Both the position numbers and the translations under genes were made by a program. The notes under the pieces were generated by a model that saw only the letters and a program-made list of their open reading frames with translations, was not told the DNA's origin and did no database searches. A DNA stretch of 64,000 bases from Paraburkholderia silviterrae (GTDB lineage Bacteria; Pseudomonadota; Gammaproteobacteria; Burkholderiales; Burkholderiaceae), in contig NZ_SMRP01000034.1 of the NCBI RefSeq assembly GCF_004353915.1, positions 1-64,000 of the forward strand, given 5' to 3'. Position 1 is the first letter of the stretch. Each line of letters begins with the position of its first letter. Below, in pieces: positions 1 to 8,060 of the stretch.

Positions 1-9
1 GCGGCGCCC

Positions 10-552
10 GTGCATGCGGGCGCCGCCGCGAACGCGCCGTGCGCGAGCGCCACCGCGCCCCACCCGCAGCCCGGACCGCCCGAGCCGCCGGAACCCGCGC
101 ATCTGCACGAGCCGCTCGGCCCGGACGACCCGCTGGCCCCGCTGCCGTTCAACCCCTACAAGGGCAACCGCGGCATCATGCGCGCCTGGAACGCGCTCAA
201 ATATTCGATCAAGGGTTTTCGCGTCGCCATCCGCGAAGAAAGTGCGTTTCGCCAGGAGCTCACGCTCGCGGCCATCCTCGTGCCCATCGGTGTGCTGGTG
301 CCGGTCGAACCGGTCGAGCGCGTGCTGCTGCTAGGCTCGGTGATGCTGGTGCTGATCGTCGAGCTGCTCAATTCGAGCATCGAAAACGCCGTCGACCGCA
401 TCGGTCTGGAGCGCAACGAGCTTTCGGGCCGCGCCAAGGATCTCGGCAGCGCCGCGGTGACGGTCGCGCTCCTCACCTGCGTGATGGCATGGGGCTTGAT
501 CCTCGTGCCGCGCTTCGGCCCCGCCCTGCTGCACTGGCTCGGCATGCGCTGA
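10..552 (+). CDS. dgkA: Diacylglycerol kinase, integral membrane (start uncertain)
   Basis: Small membrane kinase that phosphorylates diacylglycerol to phosphatidate, recycling lipid by-products of envelope synthesis. The family signature is visible: an amphipathic start (RAWNALKYSIKGFRVA), then ESAFRQE, then a hydrophobic segment leading to ELLNSSIENAVDRI, the conserved catalytic region, and a final membrane helix. The 180-residue reading begins at a GTG and has about 56 Pro/Ala-rich residues ahead of the core. The ATG at 178 would give 124 residues, close to the usual family length. I recall Burkholderia homologues that keep the upstream FNPYKGNRG segment, so a start before 178 is preferred. 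The frame is open to the window edge, so the true start could lie outside. Confidence 0.85.
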   Translation: MHAGAAANAPCASATAPHPQPGPPEPPEPAHLHEPLGPDDPLAPLPFNPYKGNRGIMRAWNALKYSIKGFRVAIREESAFRQELTLAAILVPIGVLVPVEPVERVLLLGSVMLVLIVELLNSSIENAVDRIGLERNELSGRAKDLGSAAVTVALLTCVMAWGLILVPRFGPALLHWLGMR

Positions 553-645
553 GCCCCAACTCTCCTGCAACCGCCAGGGGCGCCGCCGTGCCACGCTCAT
601 GCCGTGCGTTCCGGACAGGCTGGCTTGGCGGCCGGATCGTCGGTT

Positions 646-651
646 TATAAT
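646..651 (+). promoter_or_regulatory. Candidate -10 box for the TetR gene
   Basis: A perfect TATAAT sits about 100 bases before the TetR-family start. A weak TTGGCG lies 15 bases upstream as a possible -35. It is the only AT-rich hexamer in the 200-base gap. The downstream bases 651-680 are comparatively AT-rich and could hold an autoregulatory operator, but I see no clear palindrome there. Confidence 0.4.
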
Positions 652-754
652 CGAACGACAGTCTTAAAAAACGACCACCCGCGTCCGGGCCGGCGGCGCT
701 TCGCACAGGCGGCAGCGTTGCAGGTCCGACGCCGCACTCCCAAGGCCCGACGAC

Positions 755-1486
755 ATGGATTCCAAACCTCCCCGCCGTACACGCGAACGGATTCTTGAGC
801 TGTCGTTGAAGCTGTTCAACGAGATCGGCGAGCCCAACGTCACGACGACGACCATCGCCGAGGAAATGGAGATCAGTCCAGGCAACCTGTACTACCACTT
901 CCGCAACAAAGACGACATCATCAACAGCATCTTCAGCCAGTTCGAGCAGGAGATCGAAAAGCGTCTGCGCTTCCCGGACGACCATCGCGCCACCATCGAC
1001 GAGATGTGGGCGTATCTGCAGTACATGGTCGATTTCACGTGGCGCTACCGCTTCCTCTATCGCGACCTGAACGACTTGCTCGCGCGCAACCGCACGCTCG
1101 AGATGCACTTCAAGCAGATCATCAGCCACAAGGTGCACTTCGCGAAGCAGTTCTGCGAGCAGCTCGTGGAAGACGGCGAGATGGTCGCGACGCCCGCCGA
1201 GATCCACGTGATCTCGACCAATATCGGCGTCATTGCCACCTACTGGCTGTCGTACCAGTTCGTGATGAACCCGCGCAAGTACAACGACCAGGAAGCGATC
1301 CAGGACGAACTGCACCAGGTGAGCGTGCAGATCGTCTCGCTGATGGCGCCTTATCTGCGCGGACGCGCGCGCCAGCTCTTCGACGACCTCGTCACGGGCA
1401 AGCTGGAAAAGCGCGAGTTCTACGATTACCTGCCGCCGCGCGAGGGCACGACGGGGGGCGCGAGCGCGAAGGACAACAAGGATTGA
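755..1486 (+). CDS. TetR/AcrR family transcriptional regulator
   Basis: DNA-binding repressor-type protein of 243 residues. The N-terminal 60 residues form the TetR helix-turn-helix: RTRERILELSLKLFNEIG, then TTTTIAEEMEISPGNLYYHF, where the recognition helix ends in the typical NLYYHF followed by NKDDI. The larger C-terminal part is helical and rich in aromatic residues, consistent with a ligand-binding and dimerisation domain. The ligand cannot be told from sequence. The tail is polar (GGASAKDNKD). The downstream LOG gene starts within a few bases of its stop, so the two are probably cotranscribed. No efflux genes are adjacent, so its target is unknown. Confidence 0.88.
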   Translation: MDSKPPRRTRERILELSLKLFNEIGEPNVTTTTIAEEMEISPGNLYYHFRNKDDIINSIFSQFEQEIEKRLRFPDDHRATIDEMWAYLQYMVDFTWRYRFLYRDLNDLLARNRTLEMHFKQIISHKVHFAKQFCEQLVEDGEMVATPAEIHVISTNIGVIATYWLSYQFVMNPRKYNDQEAIQDELHQVSVQIVSLMAPYLRGRARQLFDDLVTGKLEKREFYDYLPPREGTTGGASAKDNKD

Positions 1487-1491
1487 TGCGA

Positions 1492-2076
1492 ATGAAAGCA
1501 GTCTGCGTATATTGCGGCTCCTCGATGGGAGCCCGACCGGTCTACAACGAGGCGGCGCAGGCGTTCGGCCGCGCGCTCGTCGATGCCAACCTCGCGCTCG
1601 TCTACGGCGGCGGCAAGGTGGGCCTGATGGGCGTGATCGCCGATACCGTGATGGCGCATGGCGGCCGTGCCATCGGCGTCATTCCCGAGCTGCTGGTGGA
1701 CAAGGAAGTGGGCCACAACGGCCTCACGGAGCTGCACGTCGTGCCCGACATGCATCAGCGCAAGAAGATGATGGCCGATCTCTCCGATGGCTTCGTCGCG
1801 ATGCCTGGCGGCGTGGGCACGCTCGAAGAGCTGTTCGAGGTCTACACGTGGGCGCAGCTCGGCTATCACCACAAGCCGGTGGGCGTGCTCAATATCGACA
1901 GCTTCTACAACCCGCTCATCGCGCTGCTCGAGCACACCGTGAGCGAAGGCTTCATGCGCCAGGCGTATCTCGACCTACTGCAGATCGACAGCGATCCCGC
2001 CGCGCTGATCGGCAAGCTCAAGCACTACCACGCGCCGGCCAAGGACAAGTGGGCGGATCTGCGCGAGAACGTTTGA
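1492..2076 (+). CDS. LOG family protein (cytokinin riboside 5'-monophosphate phosphoribohydrolase-like)
   Basis: Rossmann-fold nucleotide hydrolase of 194 residues in the TIGR00730/LOG family. Members cleave ribose-5-phosphate from nucleoside monophosphates, and in bacteria the physiological substrate is often unknown. Visible motifs are CVYCGSS at the start, VYGGGKVGLMG for nucleotide binding, and the diagnostic PGGxGTxxE (MPGGVGTLEELFE). I chose the ATG at 1492 (MKAVCVYC) because AAGGA at 1478-1482 is then 9 bases upstream. An ATG at 1486 overlapping the TetR stop (TGATG) would add two residues. Likely forms a two-gene unit with the TetR gene. Confidence 0.9.
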   Translation: MKAVCVYCGSSMGARPVYNEAAQAFGRALVDANLALVYGGGKVGLMGVIADTVMAHGGRAIGVIPELLVDKEVGHNGLTELHVVPDMHQRKKMMADLSDGFVAMPGGVGTLEELFEVYTWAQLGYHHKPVGVLNIDSFYNPLIALLEHTVSEGFMRQAYLDLLQIDSDPAALIGKLKHYHAPAKDKWADLRENV

Positions 2077-2224
2077 GGCGAGGCCGATCTGCCGCGCGCC
2101 GTTCACCGCGCCAGATGCGCAACCACAGGCATTGCGTGGGGCCAGGTGTGATGCCGGGGCTCGGAGCCAGCGCTCCAGCCGGCACTTGTTGCACCCGGTC
2201 CCGTCGACAGGAGGTGACACACAG

Positions 2225-2971
2225 ATGGGCAAGGTCGTTCTAATCACCGGCGCGAGCCGCGGCATCGGCCGCGCGTGCGCGCGGCTGCTTGGCGCACACG
2301 GCTGGACCGTGGGCGTGAATTATCTGCACAACGAACCAGCCGCCGAAGAGACCGCGGCCGAGGTCGGCCGCGCGGGCGGCCACGCACGCGTGCTGCGCGG
2401 CGACGTGGCCAGCGAAGCCGACGTGCTCGCGATGTTCGACACGCTCGAGTCGGCGTATGGTCGCATCGATGCGCTCGTGAACAACGCGGGCATCGTGGCG
2501 CCCTCGTCGCGCGTCGCGGACATGGACGCCGAGCGCCTCAAACGCATGTTCGACGTGAACGTGTACGGCGCATTCCTGTGTGTGCGCGAAGCGGCGCGGC
2601 GCATGTCGAAGGACCGCGGCGGCGACGGCGGCGCCATCGTGAATGTGTCTTCGGCGGCGTCGCGGCTCGGCTCGCCTAACGAGTACGTCGACTACGCGTC
2701 CTCCAAGGGCGCCATCGACACGATGACGATCGGTCTCGCCAAGGAGCTCGGCCCGCAGGGCGTGCGCGTGAACGCGGTGCGGCCCGGGCTCATCGACACG
2801 GAGATCCACGCGAGCGGCGGCCGGCCCGAGCGCGCGGCCGTGCTCGGCGCGCAAACGCCACTCGGTCGCCCGGGCAGCGCCGATGAAGTCGCGCAAACGA
2901 TCGTGTGGCTCTTGAGCGATGCGGCATCGTACGTGACGGGCGCCCTGCTCGACGTGAGCGGCGGGCGCTGA
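2225..2971 (+). CDS. SDR family NAD(P)-dependent oxidoreductase
   Basis: Short-chain dehydrogenase of 248 residues, resembling glucose 1-dehydrogenase/3-oxoacyl reductase types. It carries the cofactor loop TGASRGIG at the N-terminus, the NNAG structural motif, catalytic Ser in NVSSAASR, and YASSKG giving the Tyr-x3-Lys pair. It ends in the common LLDVSGGR. The start is well set: GGAGGTGA at 2210-2217 lies 7 bases ahead of the ATG, the strongest ribosome site in this part. It stands alone on this strand, followed by a hairpin and the convergent DUF924 gene. The substrate is unknown. Confidence 0.88.
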   Translation: MGKVVLITGASRGIGRACARLLGAHGWTVGVNYLHNEPAAEETAAEVGRAGGHARVLRGDVASEADVLAMFDTLESAYGRIDALVNNAGIVAPSSRVADMDAERLKRMFDVNVYGAFLCVREAARRMSKDRGGDGGAIVNVSSAASRLGSPNEYVDYASSKGAIDTMTIGLAKELGPQGVRVNAVRPGLIDTEIHASGGRPERAAVLGAQTPLGRPGSADEVAQTIVWLLSDAASYVTGALLDVSGGR

Positions 2972-2990
2972 GCGAGCGCCGCGAAATCGC

Positions 2991-3013
2991 CGGGCAGTTG
3001 CAAAAACTGCCCG
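2991..3013. terminator. Hairpin between convergent genes
   Basis: A 9-bp perfect stem (CGGGCAGTT paired with AACTGCCCG) with loop GCAAA lies between the SDR stop and the DUF924 stop. No clear T-run follows on either strand, so it could act as a weak bidirectional terminator or simply as an mRNA 3'-end structure. Confidence 0.5.
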
Positions 3014-3034
3014 CCGCGCTACAGCGCATTCCTG

Positions 3035-3655
3035 CTAGAACGACGAGCCCGGCTCACGCAGGAATACGGCCTCGGCGTCGCTGCTCGAGCGGCCGAGCTG
3101 CGCATTGCGGTGCGGGAAGCGCCCGAAGCGCTCGATGACCGCGGCGTGGCGCAGCGCGTAATCGTAGTATCCCTTAGCTTCCGGATCCTTCGCGAGCTCG
3201 CCGAAGAGCCGCAGCGACTCGCGCTGCGCATCGGCCGATTCCGCATGCTCGAACGGCAGATACGCGAACACGCGGTGCTGGAGGCTCGGCAGGCGCAGAT
3301 CGGCGCCGCTCGCCACCATCGCGCGCGCGATGCCGAGCGCCTTGTCGTCCGCGGAAAACGCGTGCGGCGTGCCGCGATGGCAGTTGCGCGAGAACTGGTC
3401 GAGCAGAATCACGAGGGCCAACGCGCCTTCGGGCATCGCGCTCCACGCGTCGAGCTCGCCTGAGCGCGCGGCGTCGAGCAACGCGCCGAAGCGCTCGCGC
3501 AAGGACGCATCAAACGCCTCGTCCTTGCGGAACCACATCTTGCGCTCGCGTCCGAATGCTTCCGAACCTGGCGTGCCGAACCAGAAGTCGAGCACCTCGC
3601 GGGCGCGCGGATCGAGCACGTCGTGGGCGCGGGCGGTATTCGGCGCTACGCTCAT
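3035..3655 (-). CDS. DUF924 family protein
   Basis: Soluble protein of 206 residues in the DUF924 (TPR-like helical) family, which has no established biochemical role. The family marks are EVLDFWFG near the start, WFRKDEAFD, the core LLDQFSRNCHRGTPHAFSAD and FAYLPFEHAE. The start ATG overlaps the stop of the upstream AlaX-type gene in an ATGA arrangement, so the two are translationally coupled. The pairing is suggestive of shared expression only; I infer no functional link. Confidence 0.88.
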   Translation of the reverse strand: MSVAPNTARAHDVLDPRAREVLDFWFGTPGSEAFGRERKMWFRKDEAFDASLRERFGALLDAARSGELDAWSAMPEGALALVILLDQFSRNCHRGTPHAFSADDKALGIARAMVASGADLRLPSLQHRVFAYLPFEHAESADAQRESLRLFGELAKDPEAKGYYDYALRHAAVIERFGRFPHRNAQLGRSSSDAEAVFLREPGSSF

Positions 3656-4395
3656 TCGGCCAGTTCCAGCACGAGCCGGCGCGTGCGCGCACTCTTCTTC
3701 TCGAGCTTCGCCACACGCAGCCGGCCGATTTCCCCGGTGTTGCGCACGTGCGTCCCGCCGCACGGTTGCAGGTCGATGCTCTCGATGCGCAAGAGGCGCA
3801 CGCGGCCGAGCCCCATCGGCGGCTTCACGCTCATCGTGCGCACGAGCTCGGGGCGCTGCAGCATTTCGTCGTCGGTGATCCATTCGGTGGCGACGGGATG
3901 CGCCCCCGCCACCAGCTCGGCCAGACGCGCCTCGACCATGTCGCGCTCGATCGGCTCGACGGTCGCGAAGTCCAGACGCGCGTAGTCCGTCGTGATGCTG
4001 CAGCCGTCCACCGCATAGGGCAGCACCGCGCACATCAGATGGCTCGCCGTGTGCAGGCGCATATGCCGATGACGGCGGGCCCAGTCGATCTCCGCGCGCA
4101 CGCGCTCGCCGGCCACGATGCGCGCGAGCAGCGCCTCCTGGCCCGGTGCCGGAACGTGCAGCGCGTCGTCCGGGGTCGCGCCTTCGAATTTGGCCTTGCG
4201 CGTGTCCGCGATTTCGATGCGCGTGCCGTCGGCGAGCACGAGCGCGCCGGTGTCGCCGGCCTGGCCGCCGCCGAGCGGGTAGAACACGGTCTGGTCGAGC
4301 CGCACGCCGTCCTCGCCGACGGCGATCACGATGGCATCGCACTGCGTGAGATAGGCGTCTTCGCGAAAGAGTGCGCGGGTAGGAGATGTCGTCAT
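3652..4395 (-). CDS. Alanyl-tRNA editing protein, AlaX-like
   Basis: Free-standing homologue of the AlaRS editing domain, 247 residues. Such proteins hydrolyse mischarged Ser- or Gly-tRNA(Ala). The zinc-binding residues are visible: HTASH (HxxxH) near residue 129 and CGGTH near residue 212. The N-terminal YPLGGGQAGDTG is the second conserved patch. There is no aminoacylation domain. The DUF924 gene follows with a 4-bp overlap. An upstream in-frame extension is open but lacks the family's features. Confidence 0.88.
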   Translation of the reverse strand: MTTSPTRALFREDAYLTQCDAIVIAVGEDGVRLDQTVFYPLGGGQAGDTGALVLADGTRIEIADTRKAKFEGATPDDALHVPAPGQEALLARIVAGERVRAEIDWARRHRHMRLHTASHLMCAVLPYAVDGCSITTDYARLDFATVEPIERDMVEARLAELVAGAHPVATEWITDDEMLQRPELVRTMSVKPPMGLGRVRLLRIESIDLQPCGGTHVRNTGEIGRLRVAKLEKKSARTRRLVLELAE

Positions 4396-4541
4396 GGGGA
4401 TCTGATCCTCGCTTGGGTCCCGAATCCTGCATTATGGCGACGTACGCACCGGCCCAAAATGCAGACTGTGCGCGCGCCACCGCCGGACTGTACCGGCGCT
4501 TTTACCGGGACAATCGGCTCAATCGCTTCTCACGCCCTGCA

Positions 4542-4961
4542 TCAGCCCCGACGATTGCGCATCCAGTCCGCGGTTGCGAAAAACGATTCCAGCAGGCGCT
4601 CGCGCAGCACCTCGGGCAGCCCGATGTCGACCATCGCCCAGGCCATGCAGCACAGCCACTGGTCGCGCTCAGAGGAAGCAATGCCGAACGGCATGTGACG
4701 CGCGCGCAGGCGCGGATGGCCGAAGCGCTCGATGTAATGGTCCGGGCCGCCGAGCCAGCCGCACAGGAACCAGAACAGCTTGTCGCGCGAGCCGTCCAGC
4801 GTCTGCGGGTGCATCGCGCGGAGGCCGGCAAACTCGGGCTCGAGGTCCATCAGGTCATAAAAGCGGTCGACGAGCTCGCGCACGCGCGCCTCGCCGCCGA
4901 CAAGTTCGAAGGCCGAGGGGTCCTGCGGCGCTTCATCGGCTGGATCGGTCATACGGTTCAA
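4542..4961 (-). CDS. Group II truncated haemoglobin
   Basis: Small haem protein of 139 residues with the 2-on-2 globin fold, likely an oxygen or NO/peroxide-handling protein in the cytoplasm. Recognisable parts are FYDLMDLEPEFAGLRAMHP, the KLFWFLCGWLGGP stretch typical of group II, HPRLRARHMPF with the proximal His, and a Trp in the G helix (QWLCCMAWAM). An alternative ATG at 4952 would remove three residues. It is not tightly linked to its neighbours: 146 bases separate it from the AlaX gene upstream, with nothing recognisable there. Confidence 0.88.
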   Translation of the reverse strand: MNRMTDPADEAPQDPSAFELVGGEARVRELVDRFYDLMDLEPEFAGLRAMHPQTLDGSRDKLFWFLCGWLGGPDHYIERFGHPRLRARHMPFGIASSERDQWLCCMAWAMVDIGLPEVLRERLLESFFATADWMRNRRG

Positions 4962-5079
4962 TCGCTACAAAAACTCAGGCGGCAAGGCGCTTGGCGTCCT
5001 GCCGGGGAAGCTGTCATTTTCGCATGGCGGCGCAGGCGGCGCGCGCCGCTTCTTCCCACGCCGTGCGCGCCACGTGCGT

Positions 5080-5391
5080 CTAGCGCGCTCGCGCCCACAC
5101 CCGCATGGCGTCGTCGATGGCGAGCGCCACCGCGTCGCCTGCACGCAACGCCGTTTCGCTGCGTGCGATCACCACCGGTCCCGCCTGCGTGCGCACGCTG
5201 GCGAGGTACACGTCGCCCGCGCCCTGCGCTCCCACGCGATGCCGCACCACCGTGCTTTCCTCCACGGCGCCGCCGGCGGCGGGCTCGCTCGACCACTGCG
5301 CCGCGCCGCAGCGCGGGCAGCGGTAGCGCGCCGGAAACACGGCCTCGCCACAGGCATTGCAACGCTGAATCGCCAGAACCGTTTCGCTCAT
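5080..5391 (-). CDS. Zn-ribbon/OB-fold (DUF35-type) acyl-CoA-associated protein
   Basis: Protein of 103 residues with a four-Cys zinc ribbon (CNACGEAVFPARYRCPRCG) followed by a short OB-fold segment. This is the DUF35 architecture that partners thiolase-fold enzymes and binds acyl-CoA. Its ATG overlaps the thiolase stop by 4 bp, so it is almost certainly translated with that enzyme and probably forms a complex with it, as ChsH2-type domains do with Ltp2 in steroid side-chain degradation. That role here is inference from arrangement. Confidence 0.82.
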   Translation of the reverse strand: MSETVLAIQRCNACGEAVFPARYRCPRCGAAQWSSEPAAGGAVEESTVVRHRVGAQGAGDVYLASVRTQAGPVVIARSETALRAGDAVALAIDDAMRVWARAR

Positions 5392-6557
5392 GCTGGCCTC
5401 CTGTCGAGCACGACGGCATTCGCACACATGCCGTAGCGATACTGCACCATGCCATAGCCGCTCACGAGCGCGAGCCGCGCCTCGCGCACCTGACGCGCAC
5501 CCGCTTCGCCCTGCAGCTGCCGGATCGCTTCGACGAGTCCGTGCATGCCGGCCGCCGCACCCGCCTGCCCTGCCGAAAGCTGTCCGCCCGAGGTGTTCAC
5601 CGGCAATTCGCGCGACGCGATGCGCGCAATCAGCGCGCCCAGGTCGCCGTCGGGCGCGAAGCCCAGATCGGCGAGCTGGATCAGCGTCATCACCGGATAG
5701 TCGTCGTAGACCGAGATCACGTCGATCTCGGCCGGGGTGGCTCCGGCCTGCGTCCAGAGCGCGTTGGCGAGCACGGCGAGGCCGGTCTCCAGGCCATCGC
5801 CCGCCTGATGATCGGGGTTGTAGCGGCATTGCAGCGCGCGCACGTGGAGCGGCGCGCGCGCCTCGGTGGCCTGCTTTTTGACGAGATCCGCGCGCGCCAC
5901 GACGACGGCGTTCGCGCCGCACACCACCGGCACGCAATCGAAGCGACCGAGCGGGTCGGCCACACGCGGCGCCGCGAGATACTCGTCGAGCGTGAGCGGC
6001 GTGCGGTACACCGCGCCCGGATTGAGCCCGGCCCACTCGCGCTGCGCCACGCACAACGCGCCGTAGTCGCGCGCGTCCAGCCCGTAACGCCGCGCGTGGC
6101 GCTGCGTGAGCATCGCGAAGAGGCTGTTCGGTCCGCCATTCTCCAGCGGCCGCAGATACGTGCGCGTCGTGAGGTTGTAGTGCTCGACCAGTTGCCGGAA
6201 ATCGGCGGCCTCGAAGCGGTCGCCGGAAAGCAGGACGATGACCGAGGCATCGCCGTGCTGCACCGCGCGAATCGCGTGCTGCAGCAGGTTGATCGCGCTC
6301 GCGCCACCGTGGCAGTCGTCCATGCACCAGCGCGGGCTGATGCCCAGCCGCCAGGCCATGTCGATCGCGTGATCCGGCGCGAGCGTGAACGACGCCACAC
6401 CGAGCCCATCCACCTCACCCGCATCGAACCCCGATTGCGCGAGCGCCAGTGCAAACGCCTGCGCGAGCAAATCGCCGGTCGTGTGCTCCGGCGCCTGGCG
6501 GCGGTAGGGCACCTCCACGCCGCAGACAACGGCCGCGCCGTCGAAATCAGATTGCAT
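5388..6557 (-). CDS. Thiolase-fold enzyme (SCP2/Ltp2-like)
   Basis: A 389-residue thiolase-family protein. The usual nucleophile position is represented by MDDCHGGASAI. The later active-site motif, normally GHPxGATG, reads SAGQAGAAAG after NTSGG, so the usual His is not present. This pattern resembles lipid-transfer/aldolase-type members (Ltp2) more than degradative thiolases, so a retro-aldol cleavage of a hydroxyacyl-CoA is possible. It heads a leftward two-gene operon with the DUF35 protein, divergent from the Rieske oxygenase operon. The substrate is not identifiable. RBS support for the ATG is weak (GGGAGGGGAC shortly upstream). Confidence 0.82.
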   Translation of the reverse strand: MQSDFDGAAVVCGVEVPYRRQAPEHTTGDLLAQAFALALAQSGFDAGEVDGLGVASFTLAPDHAIDMAWRLGISPRWCMDDCHGGASAINLLQHAIRAVQHGDASVIVLLSGDRFEAADFRQLVEHYNLTTRTYLRPLENGGPNSLFAMLTQRHARRYGLDARDYGALCVAQREWAGLNPGAVYRTPLTLDEYLAAPRVADPLGRFDCVPVVCGANAVVVARADLVKKQATEARAPLHVRALQCRYNPDHQAGDGLETGLAVLANALWTQAGATPAEIDVISVYDDYPVMTLIQLADLGFAPDGDLGALIARIASRELPVNTSGGQLSAGQAGAAAGMHGLVEAIRQLQGEAGARQVREARLALVSGYGMVQYRYGMCANAVVLDRRPA

Positions 6558-6933
6558 GTCCCCTCCCAGGGCCTGTCGCCGTGCGCATCCTGTCCGTGTT
6601 CATCTTGCCTCGACTCCTCAGCGGTTGCCCGCTGTCTCCACGTTGTCCGACGCTTCACCTTCTTCGCCTCGGGAGCACCCGCCTTGACAGCCGGTTTTTT
6701 TCATTATCCAATAAAACACATGAATTTTCATATTTTCGAATCTAAAGGGTTTACGCGTAAATCGCCTTCGCGACGCGTCAGTCCCGCCGATCGAAACAAG
6801 TAGCGCCACCTCGCCACGCGAGCCGCGCACTGCGGCCGCCACGGCTTCGTGGACCGCTCAGGAGACGCCTCATGATCGCTTTCACGACATCCCGGACAGC
6901 CCGCCGCCGCGCCGGCGCACAAGGAGCTTTGAA
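6558..6933. promoter_or_regulatory. Divergent regulatory region of the catabolic cluster
   Basis: A 376-base gap between the divergent thiolase and reductase genes. Bases 6684-6765 are strikingly AT-rich for this genome. It contains TTGACA at 6684-6689, an imperfect palindrome ATGAA-TT-TTCAT at 6720-6731, and a perfect 12-bp palindrome TTTACGCGTAAA at 6750-6761. These are candidate -35 and operator sites controlling both arms. The cluster's MarR-type gene at 12441 is the nearest plausible regulator. Confidence 0.6.
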
Positions 6934-7944
6934 ATGAGTGCCGCGCCCGTCACCGATGCCTTCGACGTCGTCGTCGAGTCCGTGGAGCCGCTCAGCTCGC
7001 ACATCACCTCATTCCGCCTGCGCGCGCCCGACGGCCGTGCGCTGCCAGGCTTCGCCGCGGGCGCGCATATTCGCGTGCAGGTGGGCGAAGGCAGCGATGA
7101 GTGGCGCGCCTACTCGCTCGTCAATCTCGCGCCGGACGCCTGCGCTGCGTGCGAGCGCGCGCCCGATCACTACCTGATCGCCGTGCGCCGCGAAGATGCG
7201 GGCGCAGGCGGCTCGCTGTGGATGCACACACAGGTGCGCGCGGGCCACACGCTGCGCATCGCGCCGCCCGTGAACGCGTTCGCGCTCGCACACGACGACG
7301 CGAGCGCCAACGCCGTGCTGATCGCAGGCGGCATCGGCGTCACGCCGATCGCCTCGATGGCCGCCGCGCTCGCCGCGCGCGCCTGCCGCTACACCCTGCA
7401 CTACACCGGGCGCTCGATCACGCAACTCGCCTTTGTCGACGCACTGCGCGCGCTCGCGGGCGAGCACCTGCATCTCTACGGCGACGATGAACCGGGCGAG
7501 GCCAAGCGCTTCGACCTCGCGCGCCTGTTCGCCACGCTCACGCCGGGCCAGCCGCTTTATGTGTGCGGCCCGCAAAGCCTGATCGACGCGGTCATCGCGC
7601 TCGCCACGCAACGCGGCTGGCCGCGCGAGCGCATCCGCTCCGAGCTGTTCGCGGCCGCGGCGCCCGAGGCTGGCGACGCCGGGTTCGAACTCGAGTTGCG
7701 CCAGACCGGCATGACGCTCACCGTGGCCCCCGCGCAGACGATCCTTGACGCGATGCTCGACGCCGGCCTCGATCCGCTCTACGACTGCAAGCGCGGCGAA
7801 TGCGGCGTGTGTCAGGTCGGCGTGATCGAAGGGGAAGTCGAGCACCGCGACTATTGCCTGAGCGAGGCCGAAAAGCGCTCGGGGAAGGTGATGCATATCT
7901 GCGTGTCGCGCGCCCGCGCGGCGCGCCTCGTAATCGACGCCTAA
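6934..7944 (+). CDS. Ferredoxin-type oxidoreductase, PDR/VanB family (Rieske oxygenase reductase)
   Basis: Electron-transfer component of 336 residues that passes electrons from NAD(P)H to the oxygenase. Domain order is flavin-binding (RAYSLVN motif near residue 55), NAD-binding (IAGGIGVTPIASMAA), and a C-terminal plant-type [2Fe-2S] ferredoxin with Cys285, Cys290 and Cys293 in CKRGECGVC plus a late Cys in HICVS. This order is that of phthalate dioxygenase and vanillate demethylase reductases. It is the first gene of the rightward operon. The alpha subunit follows after 116 bases that hold imperfect short repeats. Confidence 0.9.
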   Translation: MSAAPVTDAFDVVVESVEPLSSHITSFRLRAPDGRALPGFAAGAHIRVQVGEGSDEWRAYSLVNLAPDACAACERAPDHYLIAVRREDAGAGGSLWMHTQVRAGHTLRIAPPVNAFALAHDDASANAVLIAGGIGVTPIASMAAALAARACRYTLHYTGRSITQLAFVDALRALAGEHLHLYGDDEPGEAKRFDLARLFATLTPGQPLYVCGPQSLIDAVIALATQRGWPRERIRSELFAAAAPEAGDAGFELELRQTGMTLTVAPAQTILDAMLDAGLDPLYDCKRGECGVCQVGVIEGEVEHRDYCLSEAEKRSGKVMHICVSRARAARLVIDA

Positions 7945-8040
7945 GCGCGACACATAAGCACGACGCCTAAGCACGACGCACAAGCTCGACGTATCGACGC
8001 GACACACAAGCACGCGCGACCCGCAACACAACGCACCCAG
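7945..8040. repeat. Imperfect short tandem repeats between reductase and oxygenase alpha
   Basis: The gap repeats variants of a 14-base phrase built on AAGCACGACGC and CGACGC/CGACAC several times, reading like degenerate tandem duplication. There is no stem or promoter signal that I can identify. The ribosome site for the alpha subunit (AAGGAG) follows at 8050-8055. Confidence 0.45.
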
Positions 8041-8060
8041 CACCGGCCAAGGAGCCCACC

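Noticed and set aside
2097..2224. Possible structured leader before the SDR gene
   Set aside because: Only a GC-rich leader with a strong ribosome site was seen, with no hairpin pair or known riboswitch motif.
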